Source: Nocardia transvalensis (GTDB taxonomy: Bacteria; Actinomycetota; Actinomycetes; Mycobacteriales; Mycobacteriaceae). Taken from it: a stretch of DNA of 58,850 bases. Below the pieces are notes generated by a model. The model searched no databases and had not been told where the DNA came from. It saw nothing but the letters and a program-made list of their open reading frames with translations. Every line of letters begins with the position of its first letter. Positions within the stretch are counted from its first letter, which is position 1. Of this stretch, positions 44,159 through 52,080 are shown piece after piece. The stretch is from the NCBI RefSeq assembly GCF_015477765.1, contig NZ_JADLQQ010000020.1:1-58850 (forward strand), in the 5' to 3' direction. Both the position numbers and the translations under genes were made by a program.

Positions 44159-44318
44159 ACATCGGTTCCCCGTGCCGCCGGAGGTTGGAGGCGTGCGGAC
44201 GGGGCTTGGCCGCGACCCTGGCGAAGGCCCTTGCCACCGCCGATGAATGTCAGCGTTCACTCAATTCCCCACCCAGTCGTTCACGGAATGCCGCAGGTGG
44301 TGGGTCCTAGATGATGTT

Positions 44319-44626
44319 CTACCCGACCTCCTTCCGGGATGCTTTGGATTCGTTCTTGGTGCCGGGGCGTTTGTTGGGCCGGTAGGATGGCCCGTTCATG
44401 AATACTTGGTGGCTGGTGTTGATCAGTCTGTCCAGAAGTGATTCTGCAACAACGGGGTTCGGGAACAGTGGATACCAGTCGACCGGGCCGCGGTTCGAGG
44501 TGAGGATCATCGAGCCGCCGCTGGCGGCGCGTTCGGAGATCAGTTCGTAGAGGTCGTCGGCCTGGGCTGCGGTGAGTTCGCGCATCCCGAAGTCATCGAG
44601 TAATCCCGATCTCGGGATTACTCGAT
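44319..44626 (-). pseudogene. Truncated IS21-family IstB (C-terminal fragment)
   Basis: The C-terminal about 100 residues of the IS21 helper ATPase remain, from LLDDFGMRELTAAQADDLYE through SMILTSNRGPVDWYP to a stop at 44321-44319. The Walker A half and istA are absent. The fragment ends exactly in a perfect 15-bp inverted repeat, so the break point is recorded in the DNA. It is not functional. Confidence 0.85.
44595..44626. repeat. Perfect 15-bp inverted repeat at the IstB break point
   Basis: ATCGAGTAATCCCGA, two bases (TC), then TCGGGATTACTCGAT. The right arm and its continuation to the left are native IstB codons; the mirror copy lies on the broken side. Confidence 0.9.
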
Positions 44627-44814
44627 TTATACCGACCCGGTGATTATCCCGATGTCGTGGGTGGTTGACATGAGAGTTGCTGTGCGCTCGCGCCGTGCGC
44701 CTTGAGCCACCGACAGTCGCGAACCAGCGAGAGAAACCGCGAGGATCGGCAGGCACCCAGGGCGGGTGGCCTCATCGGTGAATCTCGACGGCGACCTCAA
44801 GAGCCATGAGGTGG

Positions 44815-44902
44815 CATCGGTAAAATCTGACGTCGCGATCTTGCTTGCCACCTGACCAGGGCCGCTTCAGACCGCGCGCCCAGCGGCATTTTCGTGCGTC
44901 TG
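44815..44902 (+). repeat. Two-box intergenic element, copy 1
   Basis: Box 1 TCGGTAAAATCTGACGT (44817-) and box 2 AGCGGCATTTTCGTGCGT (44882-) lie 66 bp apart. Inner arms are TCTGA (44826-44830) and TCAGA (44867-44871). It lies just before the P-loop kinase gene. The remainder of 44627-44814 holds no supported gene. Confidence 0.65.
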
Positions 44903-44931
44903 TCGTTGGCGTGGACGGATAACTTGGTCGA

Positions 44932-45585
44932 ATGGGTGCCGACGAACACGACCAGCCCCGCACTGCCGCGCTGCGCGCACGACTGCGATATGTTTATTGG
45001 ATCGGAGGGGACAGCGGTGCGGGCAAGTCGACAATCGCTCGCAATCTCGCGGCCCGGTACGGCCTGCGTGTGTACTCGACCGATGACGCGATGCGCGACC
45101 ACGCTGCGCGCAGCACGCCGGACGACTCGCCCTGGCTGAGCAGGTTTGCGGCGATGAGTATGGATGAACGCTGGGTGGACCGGTCGGCGGAGACGATGCT
45201 CGAGACCTTCCACTGGTTCCGGGGCGAAGGTTTCCATTTCATCATCGACGACTTGTTGTGCTTGTCCGCCGAAACTGGGGTTATCGCCGAGGGATTCCGC
45301 TTGTTGCCGCATCTGGTCGCCCCGCTGCTCGCCGAGCGTCACTGCGGCGTGTGGTTGCTGCCGACACCCGCGTTCCGCCGGGCAGCGTTCGACAGGCGCG
45401 GCTGGGAGATCCCCGGCAAGACGAGTAATCCGGAGCGTGCCGCACGAAACCTGCTCGAGCGCGATCGGTTGTTCACCAACGATCTTCGGGAGGAGACCAC
45501 ACGCCTCGGACTTCCCGTTATCGATGTGGACACCGTGTCCGAGGAGGATCTGACCGACAGGGTGGGCCACGTACTCGGACTCTGA
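44932..45585 (+). CDS. P-loop kinase-like protein
   Basis: It has 217 residues. Walker A GDSGAGKS is at 26-33 in YWIGGDSGAGKSTIARNLA, followed by STDDAMRDHA, where a DD pair after the second strand recalls small-molecule or nucleotide kinases. A lid-like basic segment RRAAFDRRGWEIPGKTSNPE lies near 145. The substrate is unknown. It stands alone between two copies of the dispersed element, with no operon partner. It is probably cytoplasmic, with no signal or membrane segment. Confidence 0.8.
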   Translation: MGADEHDQPRTAALRARLRYVYWIGGDSGAGKSTIARNLAARYGLRVYSTDDAMRDHAARSTPDDSPWLSRFAAMSMDERWVDRSAETMLETFHWFRGEGFHFIIDDLLCLSAETGVIAEGFRLLPHLVAPLLAERHCGVWLLPTPAFRRAAFDRRGWEIPGKTSNPERAARNLLERDRLFTNDLREETTRLGLPVIDVDTVSEEDLTDRVGHVLGL

Positions 45586-45612
45586 GCTGCGGAAGCTCAT
45601 AGCACATCCGAA

Positions 45613-45732
45613 ATTCGGCATTTCCGTGCGTTGCTGAAGTCGAGATGATCTCTGTGCGTTGATCTTCCAGCGTGCCGCGCGGCCCGTCCCACACCGCGAG
45701 CAATGCGGCATTATCGTGCGTTGCTGAGTACC
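45613..45732 (+). repeat. Two-box intergenic element, copy 2
   Basis: Box 1 TTCGGCATTTCCGTGCGTTG and box 2 TGCGGCATTATCGTGCGTTG are 90 bp apart (GGCA at 45617 and 45707). Arms GCGTTGCT (45628-45635) and AGCAATGC (45699-45706) face each other. It follows the kinase gene. Box 2 of this copy is the closest to the family consensus. Confidence 0.75.
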
Positions 45733-45861
45733 GATATCCGTCGATGCCAGCCCCGATTTCGGGTTGCACCGGCGCGCGTCGAAGCCCACCGCCACTCTAA
45801 GCCGCCTGGCCTTCGATCGCTCCCGAAGCTACCTGCCCGCACCTCGAAAATGTCGTTCGGC

Positions 45862-46072
45862 AACCCATTCAGGGTCCTCACCCTGTCCCGATCCCTCCGC
45901 TACGGACTCGACGTCGGCACTGGCCTACGCCATCTGGGCCGGTCTCGGCACCGCCCTTATCGTCGCCATCGGCGCCCTGTTCCTCCACCAGCCCCTCACC
46001 CCCGCAAAGATCTTCGCCATCGCCCTTATCGTGGTCGGCGTCGTCGTCCTCAACCTCAGCGGAGCCCACTGA
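45862..46072 (+). pseudogene. C-terminal half of a small multidrug resistance (SMR) protein, inverted
   Basis: The frame ending at 46072 reads AYAIWAGLGTALIVAIGALF and LTPAKIFAIALIVVGVVVLN, the last two helices of an EmrE-type exporter. Just upstream LRYGLDVGT continues the family in another frame, so one inserted base near 45932 breaks it. The N-terminal half lies on the opposite strand next door. There is no start codon or ribosome site of its own. Confidence 0.75.
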
Positions 46073-46082
46073 ACATTCCCAC

Positions 46083-46214
46083 CTAGGCCAGGCCATAGGC
46101 GGCCAGGCAGGCGAGGGTGGGCCATAGGCGGGTGAAGCCGTCGGTGGCTTTCATCAGGCTGGTGCCCAGGACTTCGAAGGCGATCGCGGCGCCGAGGTAG
46201 AGGTAGGCGGTCAT
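46083..46214 (-). pseudogene. N-terminal half of the same SMR protein
   Basis: 43 codons from an ATG that overlaps the stop of the MpaB-like gene (ATGA, 46211-46214). The protein begins MTAYLYLGAAIAFEVLGTSL with the essential Glu14 of SMR pumps, goes on through GFTRLWPTL and AAYGLA, and stops. Helices three and four are on the other strand at 45862-46072. An inversion of roughly 46080-45860 would explain this. Confidence 0.8.
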
Positions 46215-47116
46215 CGGGGCGGCCTTTCGCCGGTGCCGAGGGTGTGAACGACCGGGCAGTCCCCGGTGGCGGGGAGGGCAGGGCCAAGGTGGTCGATGTC
46301 GTATCCGTCGGGATAGCTACGCCGCCAAGGGAAATCGAACAGGCCGACACCCTGCGCCGAGCCCGGCCATCGGCGCAGCGCCGCCGCGCGGGTACGCAGG
46401 GCCGCGGTAACGGCCGCGCGGGTGGCGCGGCCGGGTTCGGGCAGGGCCAGTGCCCGGCGGATGTGGTCGGGAGTGAGTGCGTCGACGACGGCGCGGGAGA
46501 TTCGTAACGGCAGGCGCGGCAGCAGGTCTGCGGCCATGCGGTCGCGGTTGACCAGGGCGACCCGATGACCGCCGTCGCTGTAACCGACGAAGCGTGCCTC
46601 GTAGCTGTCGAGGTAGTCGGCGATCTGTTCATACGAGCCGGGAATGTCCTTGATGGCCATGTGCTCGCCGAGTTGCCGGTAGTACAGGTACAGGGCGGTG
46701 CGTTCGGTCTGCGACATCGGGCGCCAGCCGTGGGCGTCGACGAATCGGGCCGCGACCACGACGAAGGTGGCCAGCACGTAGCGGAAATCCTCCTGTGAGA
46801 TCGAGTACGGGGCATGGGCCCGGTTGATCCGCCGCACGGCACGGCGCCCGCGATCGGAGGCGATGCCGTGCGCGAGGACCTCCGTGAGCAGCAGCGCGGT
46901 GTCGTCGGCACGTTTGTCCGGGCGCTGCTCGAATTCACCGGTGCGGCCCAGCAGGCCCCCGATGGTGGGGACGGCGAAGGTGTGGATCTGCGCCAGCTCC
47001 GACCCGATCGCGATCTCGACCGGGAACTCGAACTGGGCATCGAGCCGGTGGATCAGTTCGAAGTCGCGTTCGGGGGTTAGGCGTTCGATGATGCGCAGTC
47101 GGTCGTATCGGCCCAT
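46211..47116 (-). CDS. DUF2236 / MpaB-like oxygenase family protein
   Basis: It has 301 residues. Family segments include EFPVEIAIGSELAQIHTFAV, THR-type sequence NRAHAPYSISQEDFRYVLAT, FVVVAARFVDAHG and YYRQLGEHMAIKDIP. The DUF2236 family includes the latex-clearing protein and the mycophenolic-acid MpaB oxygenase, which use a heme or other iron centre. The substrate here is unknown. It is divergent from a TetR gene with repeated operators between them and was probably cotranscribed with the intact SMR pump. Confidence 0.85.
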   Translation of the reverse strand: MGRYDRLRIIERLTPERDFELIHRLDAQFEFPVEIAIGSELAQIHTFAVPTIGGLLGRTGEFEQRPDKRADDTALLLTEVLAHGIASDRGRRAVRRINRAHAPYSISQEDFRYVLATFVVVAARFVDAHGWRPMSQTERTALYLYYRQLGEHMAIKDIPGSYEQIADYLDSYEARFVGYSDGGHRVALVNRDRMAADLLPRLPLRISRAVVDALTPDHIRRALALPEPGRATRAAVTAALRTRAAALRRWPGSAQGVGLFDFPWRRSYPDGYDIDHLGPALPATGDCPVVHTLGTGERPPR

Positions 47117-47136
47117 GCCGCTCTCCTTCCGAGAAT

Positions 47137-47192
47137 CTACGACACTTGTTCAACTAGTTCTCCGATATACTACGACAAGTGTTCAAATAGTT
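47137..47192. promoter_or_regulatory. Direct-repeat operators between MpaB-like and TetR genes
   Basis: CTACGACACTTGTTCAACTAG (47137-) and CTACGACAAGTGTTCAAATAG (47170-) are near-identical and spaced 33 bp, in the 93-bp divergent spacer. They are probable TetR binding sites controlling both directions. Confidence 0.7.
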
Positions 47193-47209
47193 GGCAAGAG
47201 GAGGGAACA

Positions 47210-47845
47210 GTGACCTCCGACGCACACACGACCGGCGAGGCCACCGACGGACACGGCATCACCGAGGAGAAGACGGCGTCGAAACAGACACGGCCGGACG
47301 GCCGTAAAGCCCGCGGGCAGCACCGCCGCAAGCAGCTGGTGGACGCGGCGTTGCGGGTGGCCGCGCGCGACGGGGTCGCCGCGATCACTCACCGGGCCGT
47401 GGCCGCCGAAGCCGGTGTCGCCGCGACCGCCGGGACCTATTACTTCCCGACCGTGGACGATCTGCTGTCGGCAGTGATCACCGCCGGCCTACAGCGATTC
47501 ACCACCGATCTCACCGCCCGGCTCGGGCAGGCCCCCACGGTGCGGACGTTCGTCGACTACCTCGACGACATCCTGCGCCACGACCGGCAACGGTTGATCA
47601 CCGAATACGAGCTCTACCTGCTGGCCGCGCGCCGCCCCGAACTGCGCCCGGCCCTGCACCCGTGGACCGAAGCGATGCGGACCATCCTGGCCCGATGGAC
47701 CACCGACCCCATCGCCCTGACTGCCACCATCGCCGTCCTGGACGGACTGTTCTTGCAATCGGTCACTGCCAAACCCCTGTCCACCGACACCGTCGAAGCC
47801 GTCCTGCTGGGCACCCTCGCGATCACCGAACCCGCCACGCAATGA
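47210..47845 (+). CDS. TetR-family repressor
   Basis: It has 211 residues from the GTG at 47210, preceded by GAGGAGGG. A disordered charged N-terminus of about 35 residues precedes the helix-turn-helix (about 38-85: LVDAALRVAARDGVAAITHRAVAAEAGVAATAGTYYFP). The C-terminal ligand domain fits the TetR fold. Divergence from the oxygenase/SMR pair and the repeated operators suggest drug- or substrate-inducible control. Confidence 0.9.
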   Translation: MTSDAHTTGEATDGHGITEEKTASKQTRPDGRKARGQHRRKQLVDAALRVAARDGVAAITHRAVAAEAGVAATAGTYYFPTVDDLLSAVITAGLQRFTTDLTARLGQAPTVRTFVDYLDDILRHDRQRLITEYELYLLAARRPELRPALHPWTEAMRTILARWTTDPIALTATIAVLDGLFLQSVTAKPLSTDTVEAVLLGTLAITEPATQ

Positions 47846-47943
47846 AGGCACGGCCCGTCGTGCCGCACGCCGAGCACGCCCGCGCCTTCGCCCATCAACC
47901 CGCGCGATCGCCGACCACAGGCCCGGCGGCGGGTGATACGCGC

Positions 47944-48036
47944 AATTCAGCATGAGCGTGCAGTCCGCCAGATCGTCTGTCGCCCAACGACTGTGGCCTC
48001 TCCGAACGACCGGAACGCGGCATGAGCGCGCGTTCG
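47944..48036 (+). repeat. Two-box intergenic element, copy 3
   Basis: Box 1 TTCAGCATGAGCGTGCAG (agca at 47949) and box 2 GCGGCATGAGCGCGCGTT (ggca at 48019) are 70 bp apart. It lies between the TetR gene and the GAP-type membrane gene. The ATG inside box 2 opens a long frame, but it is not the likely start of the next gene. Confidence 0.7.
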
Positions 48037-48144
48037 GGTGACCGTGCACGAGGCCGGGCAGTGCGGTCGGTGGCAGCTGACGATGTGTTCAGGCCTTCAG
48101 GAGTGGCGGTACCGGCTGATGCCTACCGTATGGTCGGTGGCGTC

Positions 48145-48828
48145 ATGCTGACCTTCCTACTGGCACTCACGGGATTCGCCTTTCTGGATTCCCTTCACGT
48201 CCTGAACATAGGAATCACCGCCGCAGTCGTCGTCGACAGTCGACTGAGCCGCCGCTCGCCTGTCCCGGGAGCGTTGAGCTTCATCGCCGGAATCTTCGCT
48301 GTCACCACTGCTTTCGGTATCTGCACCGTGCTCGGACTGAGCTTCCTGACCGATCTCATCCACTTCGACATCACACCGACCGTCCGCTACTGGGGTGAAC
48401 TCATCGTCGGCGCAGTTCTGTTGATTCTCGGCGGTATTCGCTTGCCGGGGAGCGCGACCGGGGTAATACCGCCCTGGGCGATCGAGGCACGACGGCGGCC
48501 GTGGCTGCTCGGGCTGGTCGGAGTCGGTGTCGGCCTCGGCCAGGCACCGACCGCGGTCCCGTACCTGGCGGCGCTGGCGATACTCGCGGTGCGAGAACCG
48601 CGGCCGGCACTGTGGCCGTTGATCGTGGTCGCGTACTGCCTGATCGCGTTGTTGCCGCCGATCCTGGTGCTGCTCGCCGCCACACGCCGCTCGAGCCGTG
48701 CGCGGCGGTTCTACCGCGCATTTGTCCGGGCGCTCAGCCGTTTCGGTCCGATGTCGGTTCGCGTTCTCTTCCTGGTTTTCGGAGCTGTACTCGTCGTCGA
48801 CGCGTTGCGGAACTACTCGTCGCTGTAG
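48145..48828 (+). CDS. GAP/Sap-family membrane protein
   Basis: It has about 227 residues from the ATG at 48145; an ATG at 48130 is an alternative. Six hydrophobic segments are visible, with FLDSLHVLNIGITAAVV near the N-terminus and GLGQAPTAVPYLAALAIL in the middle. These match the GAP family, whose mycobacterial members help export of glycolipids. The specific cargo is unknown. It stands alone between element copies 3 and 4. Confidence 0.75.
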   Translation: MLTFLLALTGFAFLDSLHVLNIGITAAVVVDSRLSRRSPVPGALSFIAGIFAVTTAFGICTVLGLSFLTDLIHFDITPTVRYWGELIVGAVLLILGGIRLPGSATGVIPPWAIEARRRPWLLGLVGVGVGLGQAPTAVPYLAALAILAVREPRPALWPLIVVAYCLIALLPPILVLLAATRRSSRARRFYRAFVRALSRFGPMSVRVLFLVFGAVLVVDALRNYSSL

Positions 48829-48888
48829 TGGTCCACTTGCTGACGGCCGTACGCCTGGGCGGGATGACACCAGCGGGATGCACGCACA

Positions 48889-48992
48889 TTGGCAATATCG
48901 GATGTCTTGAGCCACAACAGCTCTGGTCGACTGGCGGCCTAAGCGTGGATCTCTTCGCTCACGCGGTATGGGCGGCATGACAGTGCGTTAGC
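48889..48992 (+). repeat. Two-box intergenic element, copy 4
   Basis: Box 1 TTGGCAATATCGGATGTC (ggca at 48891) and box 2 GGGCGGCATGACAGTGCGTT (ggca at 48974) are 83 bp apart. Arms GCGTG (48943-48947) and CACGC (48960-48964) lie between them. The central GAGCC-x-CAACAGCTCTGG is shared with copy 5. The rest of 48829-49202 holds no supported gene. Confidence 0.7.
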
Positions 48993-49202
48993 CGTCCTAG
49001 GCAGGGTCCCGGGCTGCCTGTCGCAGATACTGAACCGTCATGGCCGGGCGCGCTGACCGGCAAGCCCGGCGCTCGATCTGACGGCGAAGTCGATCTGACG
49101 ACGAGCGTTGGGCAATGCGGTCGCCACGCATGTCCCCACGGCGCCCGCCGGTCGTAGAGAGTGGCGGCTGTGATCGTGGCGAGAGGTGTGTTCGTAGTCG
49201 AT

Positions 49203-49574
49203 TTAGCCGTCGTGTTCGCGGGCGCGCTGATAGTCGGTTTCGGCGTTCGCGTTCCACGAGATCGGGTGTGCGCCGGGGCCGCAGTCCTCGCTCAACTGGA
49301 TTGTCGATTCGGGGCGAATCCGTACCTCCTTGACCAGCAGGCGGAGGTCGCTGCACGTTACCAGTACTCCGGCGGTTGCCGGGCCGACATCGGTATTCGT
49401 GCATTCGATATCGACACGACTGCCGACCGGAACCGATGAGCAGAACGCGTCACCGGGCGGCAGCGCCTGAGCAGATCCCACGCCGACGGTCGTCGATACC
49501 GCCACGGCTGCGAGACCGGATACCACCGCGCCCATGATCGATAGCCGCCGGGCGCTTCTCTTGGGGATGGACAC
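49203..49574 (-). CDS. Small secreted protein
   Basis: It has 123 residues from the GTG at 49574 with GAGAGGAA upstream. A signal peptide is clear: basic PKRSARR, hydrophobic MGAVVSGLAAVAVSTTVGVG, and an A-x-A-type cleavage near SAQALP (about residue 35). The mature part has four cysteines (CSSV, CTNT, CSDL, CGPG), probably two disulfides. The family is unknown. It lies alone between element copies 4 and 5. Confidence 0.75.
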   Translation of the reverse strand: MSIPKRSARRLSIMGAVVSGLAAVAVSTTVGVGSAQALPPGDAFCSSVPVGSRVDIECTNTDVGPATAGVLVTCSDLRLLVKEVRIRPESTIQLSEDCGPGAHPISWNANAETDYQRAREHDG

Positions 49575-49696
49575 CCGAGTTCCTCTCTTTCGTTGCACTG
49601 CAAAACAATCCCCAAGATCATATGCGTGCCGGGGTTGAATTCCCAGGTGTAGTATCGGCCGGCCCCTGACCGAACAGCTCCCGGCCCAGGTTGTGC

Positions 49697-49805
49697 CGGG
49701 TGCCGATGGCCGTGATGTTCTGAGCCGCAACAGCTCTGGCCCGCTGGCCGCCTCGGCTTGGTCGCTTCGCTCAGCGCGATAGGCGGCATGACAGGACATC
49801 CACGC
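49697..49805 (+). repeat. Two-box intergenic element, copy 5
   Basis: Box 2 AGGCGGCATGACAGGACATC (ggca at 49785) is clear. Box 1 is degenerate (CCGATGGCCGTGATGT near 49703), but the following TTCTGAGCCGCAACAGCTC matches copy 4 closely. It lies upstream of the secreted protein gene. The rest of 49575-49973 holds no supported gene. Confidence 0.65.
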
Positions 49806-49973
49806 AGACCTTCTCGCGCTGTCTCGGCAACTTGTCCAACCTATCTCGCGGCTGTCGCACGTCTCGCTGAGTAACGACGCCATTGGAGTCGTTACCACCT
49901 ACTTCGATGGTCAGCGACGACCGTGCCACGTTCGGATGCATTGCGGCCTGAAAGCATGCGGTGGACTACGTGT

Positions 49974-50582
49974 TCACGGGCAGGCCGTCGAGTGCTGGTG
50001 GGTTCGCAACACGAGGATATCGGTGATGTCGATATCGGGCCCGCCGTCGAGGACCAGGTCCAGACGGGCAGGCCCGACCGTTTGCGTGATGGCAGGGCCG
50101 TCGTAGCGCGGGATGACGGCGGCCGCGGCGGCTTGCAGGCAGAACGATCGGATCATTCCGGTCCGGGAAGAGGCAGTGCGAGAAGGGTTTTCGGGTTGCC
50201 GCATAGGAGGGTCGATGACGAACACCATCGGGCGTTCGGGGGTGCCTCGTTGGACCCAGATAGGGAATCCGAGGTCGCTGTACAACCAGAACCGGTCGCG
50301 CAGATGCTCGGGCAGGTGTCCGCGCAGACCCACTCCGAACGGGCTGGCGCCGGTTCGGGCCCAGTCAGCGCGTCGGTCCAGCCGCAGCGGGTTGCCTGCA
50401 GCTTCGGCGGGGTCGCATACCCACAGCAGCTCCAGATACAGCGCCCCCAAGAAAAGCCGGCGGTTTCGGGTTCCCTGCCCGCGATGGCGGATGCCCTGGT
50501 CCAGCACCAGCCCTACCTCGGACAAGCGCCGCGCCCAGTCGCCTGCCGGGTCGACCATGCAGAACACGTGATGGAGCTGCAT
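49974..50582 (-). CDS. Glyoxalase/VOC-like protein
   Basis: It has 202 residues from the ATG at 50582 (MQLHHVFCMVDPAGDWARRL). The opening, with a His followed by a predicted strand and helix, and the later LFLGALYLELLWVCDPAEA are typical of the first beta-alpha-beta module of VOC/glyoxalase-like proteins. The second module is less clear (RPMVFVIDPP). No enzyme activity can be assigned. It lies alone between copies 5 and 6. Confidence 0.6.
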   Translation of the reverse strand: MQLHHVFCMVDPAGDWARRLSEVGLVLDQGIRHRGQGTRNRRLFLGALYLELLWVCDPAEAAGNPLRLDRRADWARTGASPFGVGLRGHLPEHLRDRFWLYSDLGFPIWVQRGTPERPMVFVIDPPMRQPENPSRTASSRTGMIRSFCLQAAAAAVIPRYDGPAITQTVGPARLDLVLDGGPDIDITDILVLRTHQHSTACP

Positions 50583-50651
50583 GGGGAAACGGTACCCCGA
50601 TCCCCTCCGCGGCTCTGCCGTAAAGGCAAGCCACACCATCCACAAGCCCGC

Positions 50652-50745
50652 ACATCGGCTATAGCGGACGTTCGTGAGATCAACTGGCAGGCAACGGCTA
50701 CGGCTCACCAGAACGCCCTCGCAGCGGCAATATCGGACGTTTGGA
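50652..50745 (+). repeat. Two-box intergenic element, copy 6
   Basis: Box 1 ATCGGCTATAGCGGACGT (ggct at 50657) and box 2 AGCGGCAATATCGGACGTTT (ggca at 50726) are 69 bp apart. Strong arms CGTTCGTGAG (50669-50678) and CTCAC-CA-GAACG (50704-50715) pair with a two-base bulge. The rest of 50583-51012 holds no supported gene. Confidence 0.75.
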
Positions 50746-51012
50746 GGCGGTTCCCGGGACTGGGGCGGGGAGTTGTTGAACGCCTCAGCTGTGCGGGTAA
50801 TCCGCTGCTGCGCAGTTCAGTTCCGTGGCGGTGGCTCTACCTTTCCGGTCCCCGATCCGGGCATGCTCGGGACCGGGCAACCGGAATCGATTGGCGGATT
50901 GGGAGTCCGACCGCGTCGCCGGATCGTGAGCTAGGCCGAAACCACCCGCATGGCAGCCCGGGATCCAGGGCGCGGACCAGCATCCGGGTGGCCAACTGGG
51001 GTTCGGTGTCGA

Positions 51013-51531
51013 CTACTTGACCCACAAGTCCGGTACCGACTTCGCACTGTTGGTACCAGCAGTGGTCGCGGGCGGGGTGGGGGGAGCGGCAGCCACAGTG
51101 AACCCCATCGGCCCGTATTTGACGCCGTCGCCATCTTGCACAAGGAAGTCGTAGTAGCCCGGTTTGGTGGGGGTGAACTGGATACTGGCTGAAGTGGTTC
51201 CCGGAGGCGTTGTTACGGAGCCGACAATGGTGGCGAGGTCTGGATAAAGAATTGGATCGATGTAATGGTCTGGATCATAGGTAGCGAACAAATTGACAGG
51301 CCTGTCGAACCGGTGATGTGGAGGATCGGGGAAGTTGACCGTGAACGTAACCGGCGTGTTCACATAGTAGGCGTCGGGCCCAGTTGTTGGCACCCCGCCG
51401 CATACCGTGAGGCTTACGGCACCACTGAACTCACAGGCACCGGCCTGCGGTGCCAGAAACACCGTGGCAACAGCAGCGGCTGCAACGAACCCGGCGACAC
51501 CGATGCCCGGCCGACCGATTCGTGTGTTCAT
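51013..51531 (-). CDS. Secreted beta-rich protein
   Basis: It has 172 residues from the ATG at 51531 with TGAGGAATGGGAG upstream. The signal peptide is basic NTRIGRPG, then a hydrophobic GVAGFVAAAAVATVFLAP with probable cleavage before or near GACEF. The mature domain has alternating hydrophobic residues and Tyr/Pro-rich strands (VTFTVNFPDPP, ASIQFTPTKPGYYDFLVQDG), suggesting an Ig-like or carbohydrate-binding fold. It ends in a Pro/Thr/Ala linker. Function is unknown. Confidence 0.75.
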   Translation of the reverse strand: MNTRIGRPGIGVAGFVAAAAVATVFLAPQAGACEFSGAVSLTVCGGVPTTGPDAYYVNTPVTFTVNFPDPPHHRFDRPVNLFATYDPDHYIDPILYPDLATIVGSVTTPPGTTSASIQFTPTKPGYYDFLVQDGDGVKYGPMGFTVAAAPPTPPATTAGTNSAKSVPDLWVK

Positions 51532-52080
51532 CGAATACTCCCATTCCTCACCGTAGGACTGGCGGCGAGCACAACCGCCGGCATCGTGGCGAGGTCGATC
51601 CCGGATGTCGACGTTCGTGCCGCTCATCAGGACAAGCGCGTCGCCTGAGCCCGAAATCCACCCGGCCCGGGGAGTTGCTTCGGACAGCTGAAATCGTCCC
51701 ATCATCGAGTGCGGGCCGATAGACCTCATGATTGGGGGGTTGTCCCAAGTGCAGAGGAAACACGAACCGCCGCAGTGGATTCCGTTGTCAGCCCCCAGCG
51801 AGGCGACAAAGCGGGGCAGCGACGAGAAGAGTCGACCACGCCGCGATCTCTTGTACGCGCTCCAGCTGGGCGACGCATCCGCCCGGCCGCAAAACGGCTC
51901 CCGACACATGTCGTGGGTATCGGCGGAAACGGGCGGATATGACGTAGTGCGGGCTCCACGCACCCCAGCTGTGGAGAATCCATCGTTCGGCGACGACGTC
52001 GGGCACCGACATCGAACGCGCGGGTCGCGGCATTTGCGGATGATTCGAAGTGCGGCGCAGCCGTGCGAGAGAGATTCGAG
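51532..52080. other. Gene-free stretch between two minus-strand genes
   Basis: These 549 nt hold only short frames without codon bias or ribosome sites. A weak match to box 2 (GCGGCATTTGCGGATG near 52027) with a poor box 1 at about 51985 could be a decayed eleventh element copy. Promoters of 51013-51531 are expected at the left end. Confidence 0.35.

Noticed and set aside
44627..44674. Short minus-strand frame starting MSTTHDIGI
   Set aside because: Only 14 codons before a stop. It may be a leftover of the IS21 left side but cannot be supported as a gene.
48022..48144. Long N-terminal extension of the GAP-family protein
   Set aside because: The extra 41 codons begin at the ATG inside element copy 3, are not hydrophobic, and precede the family's first helix; the ATG at 48145 or 48130 is more likely.
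51985..52050. Possible eleventh copy of the two-box element
   Set aside because: Only a weak box 2 (GCGGCATTTGCGGATG) is present and the box 1 candidate is poor, so it is not counted.
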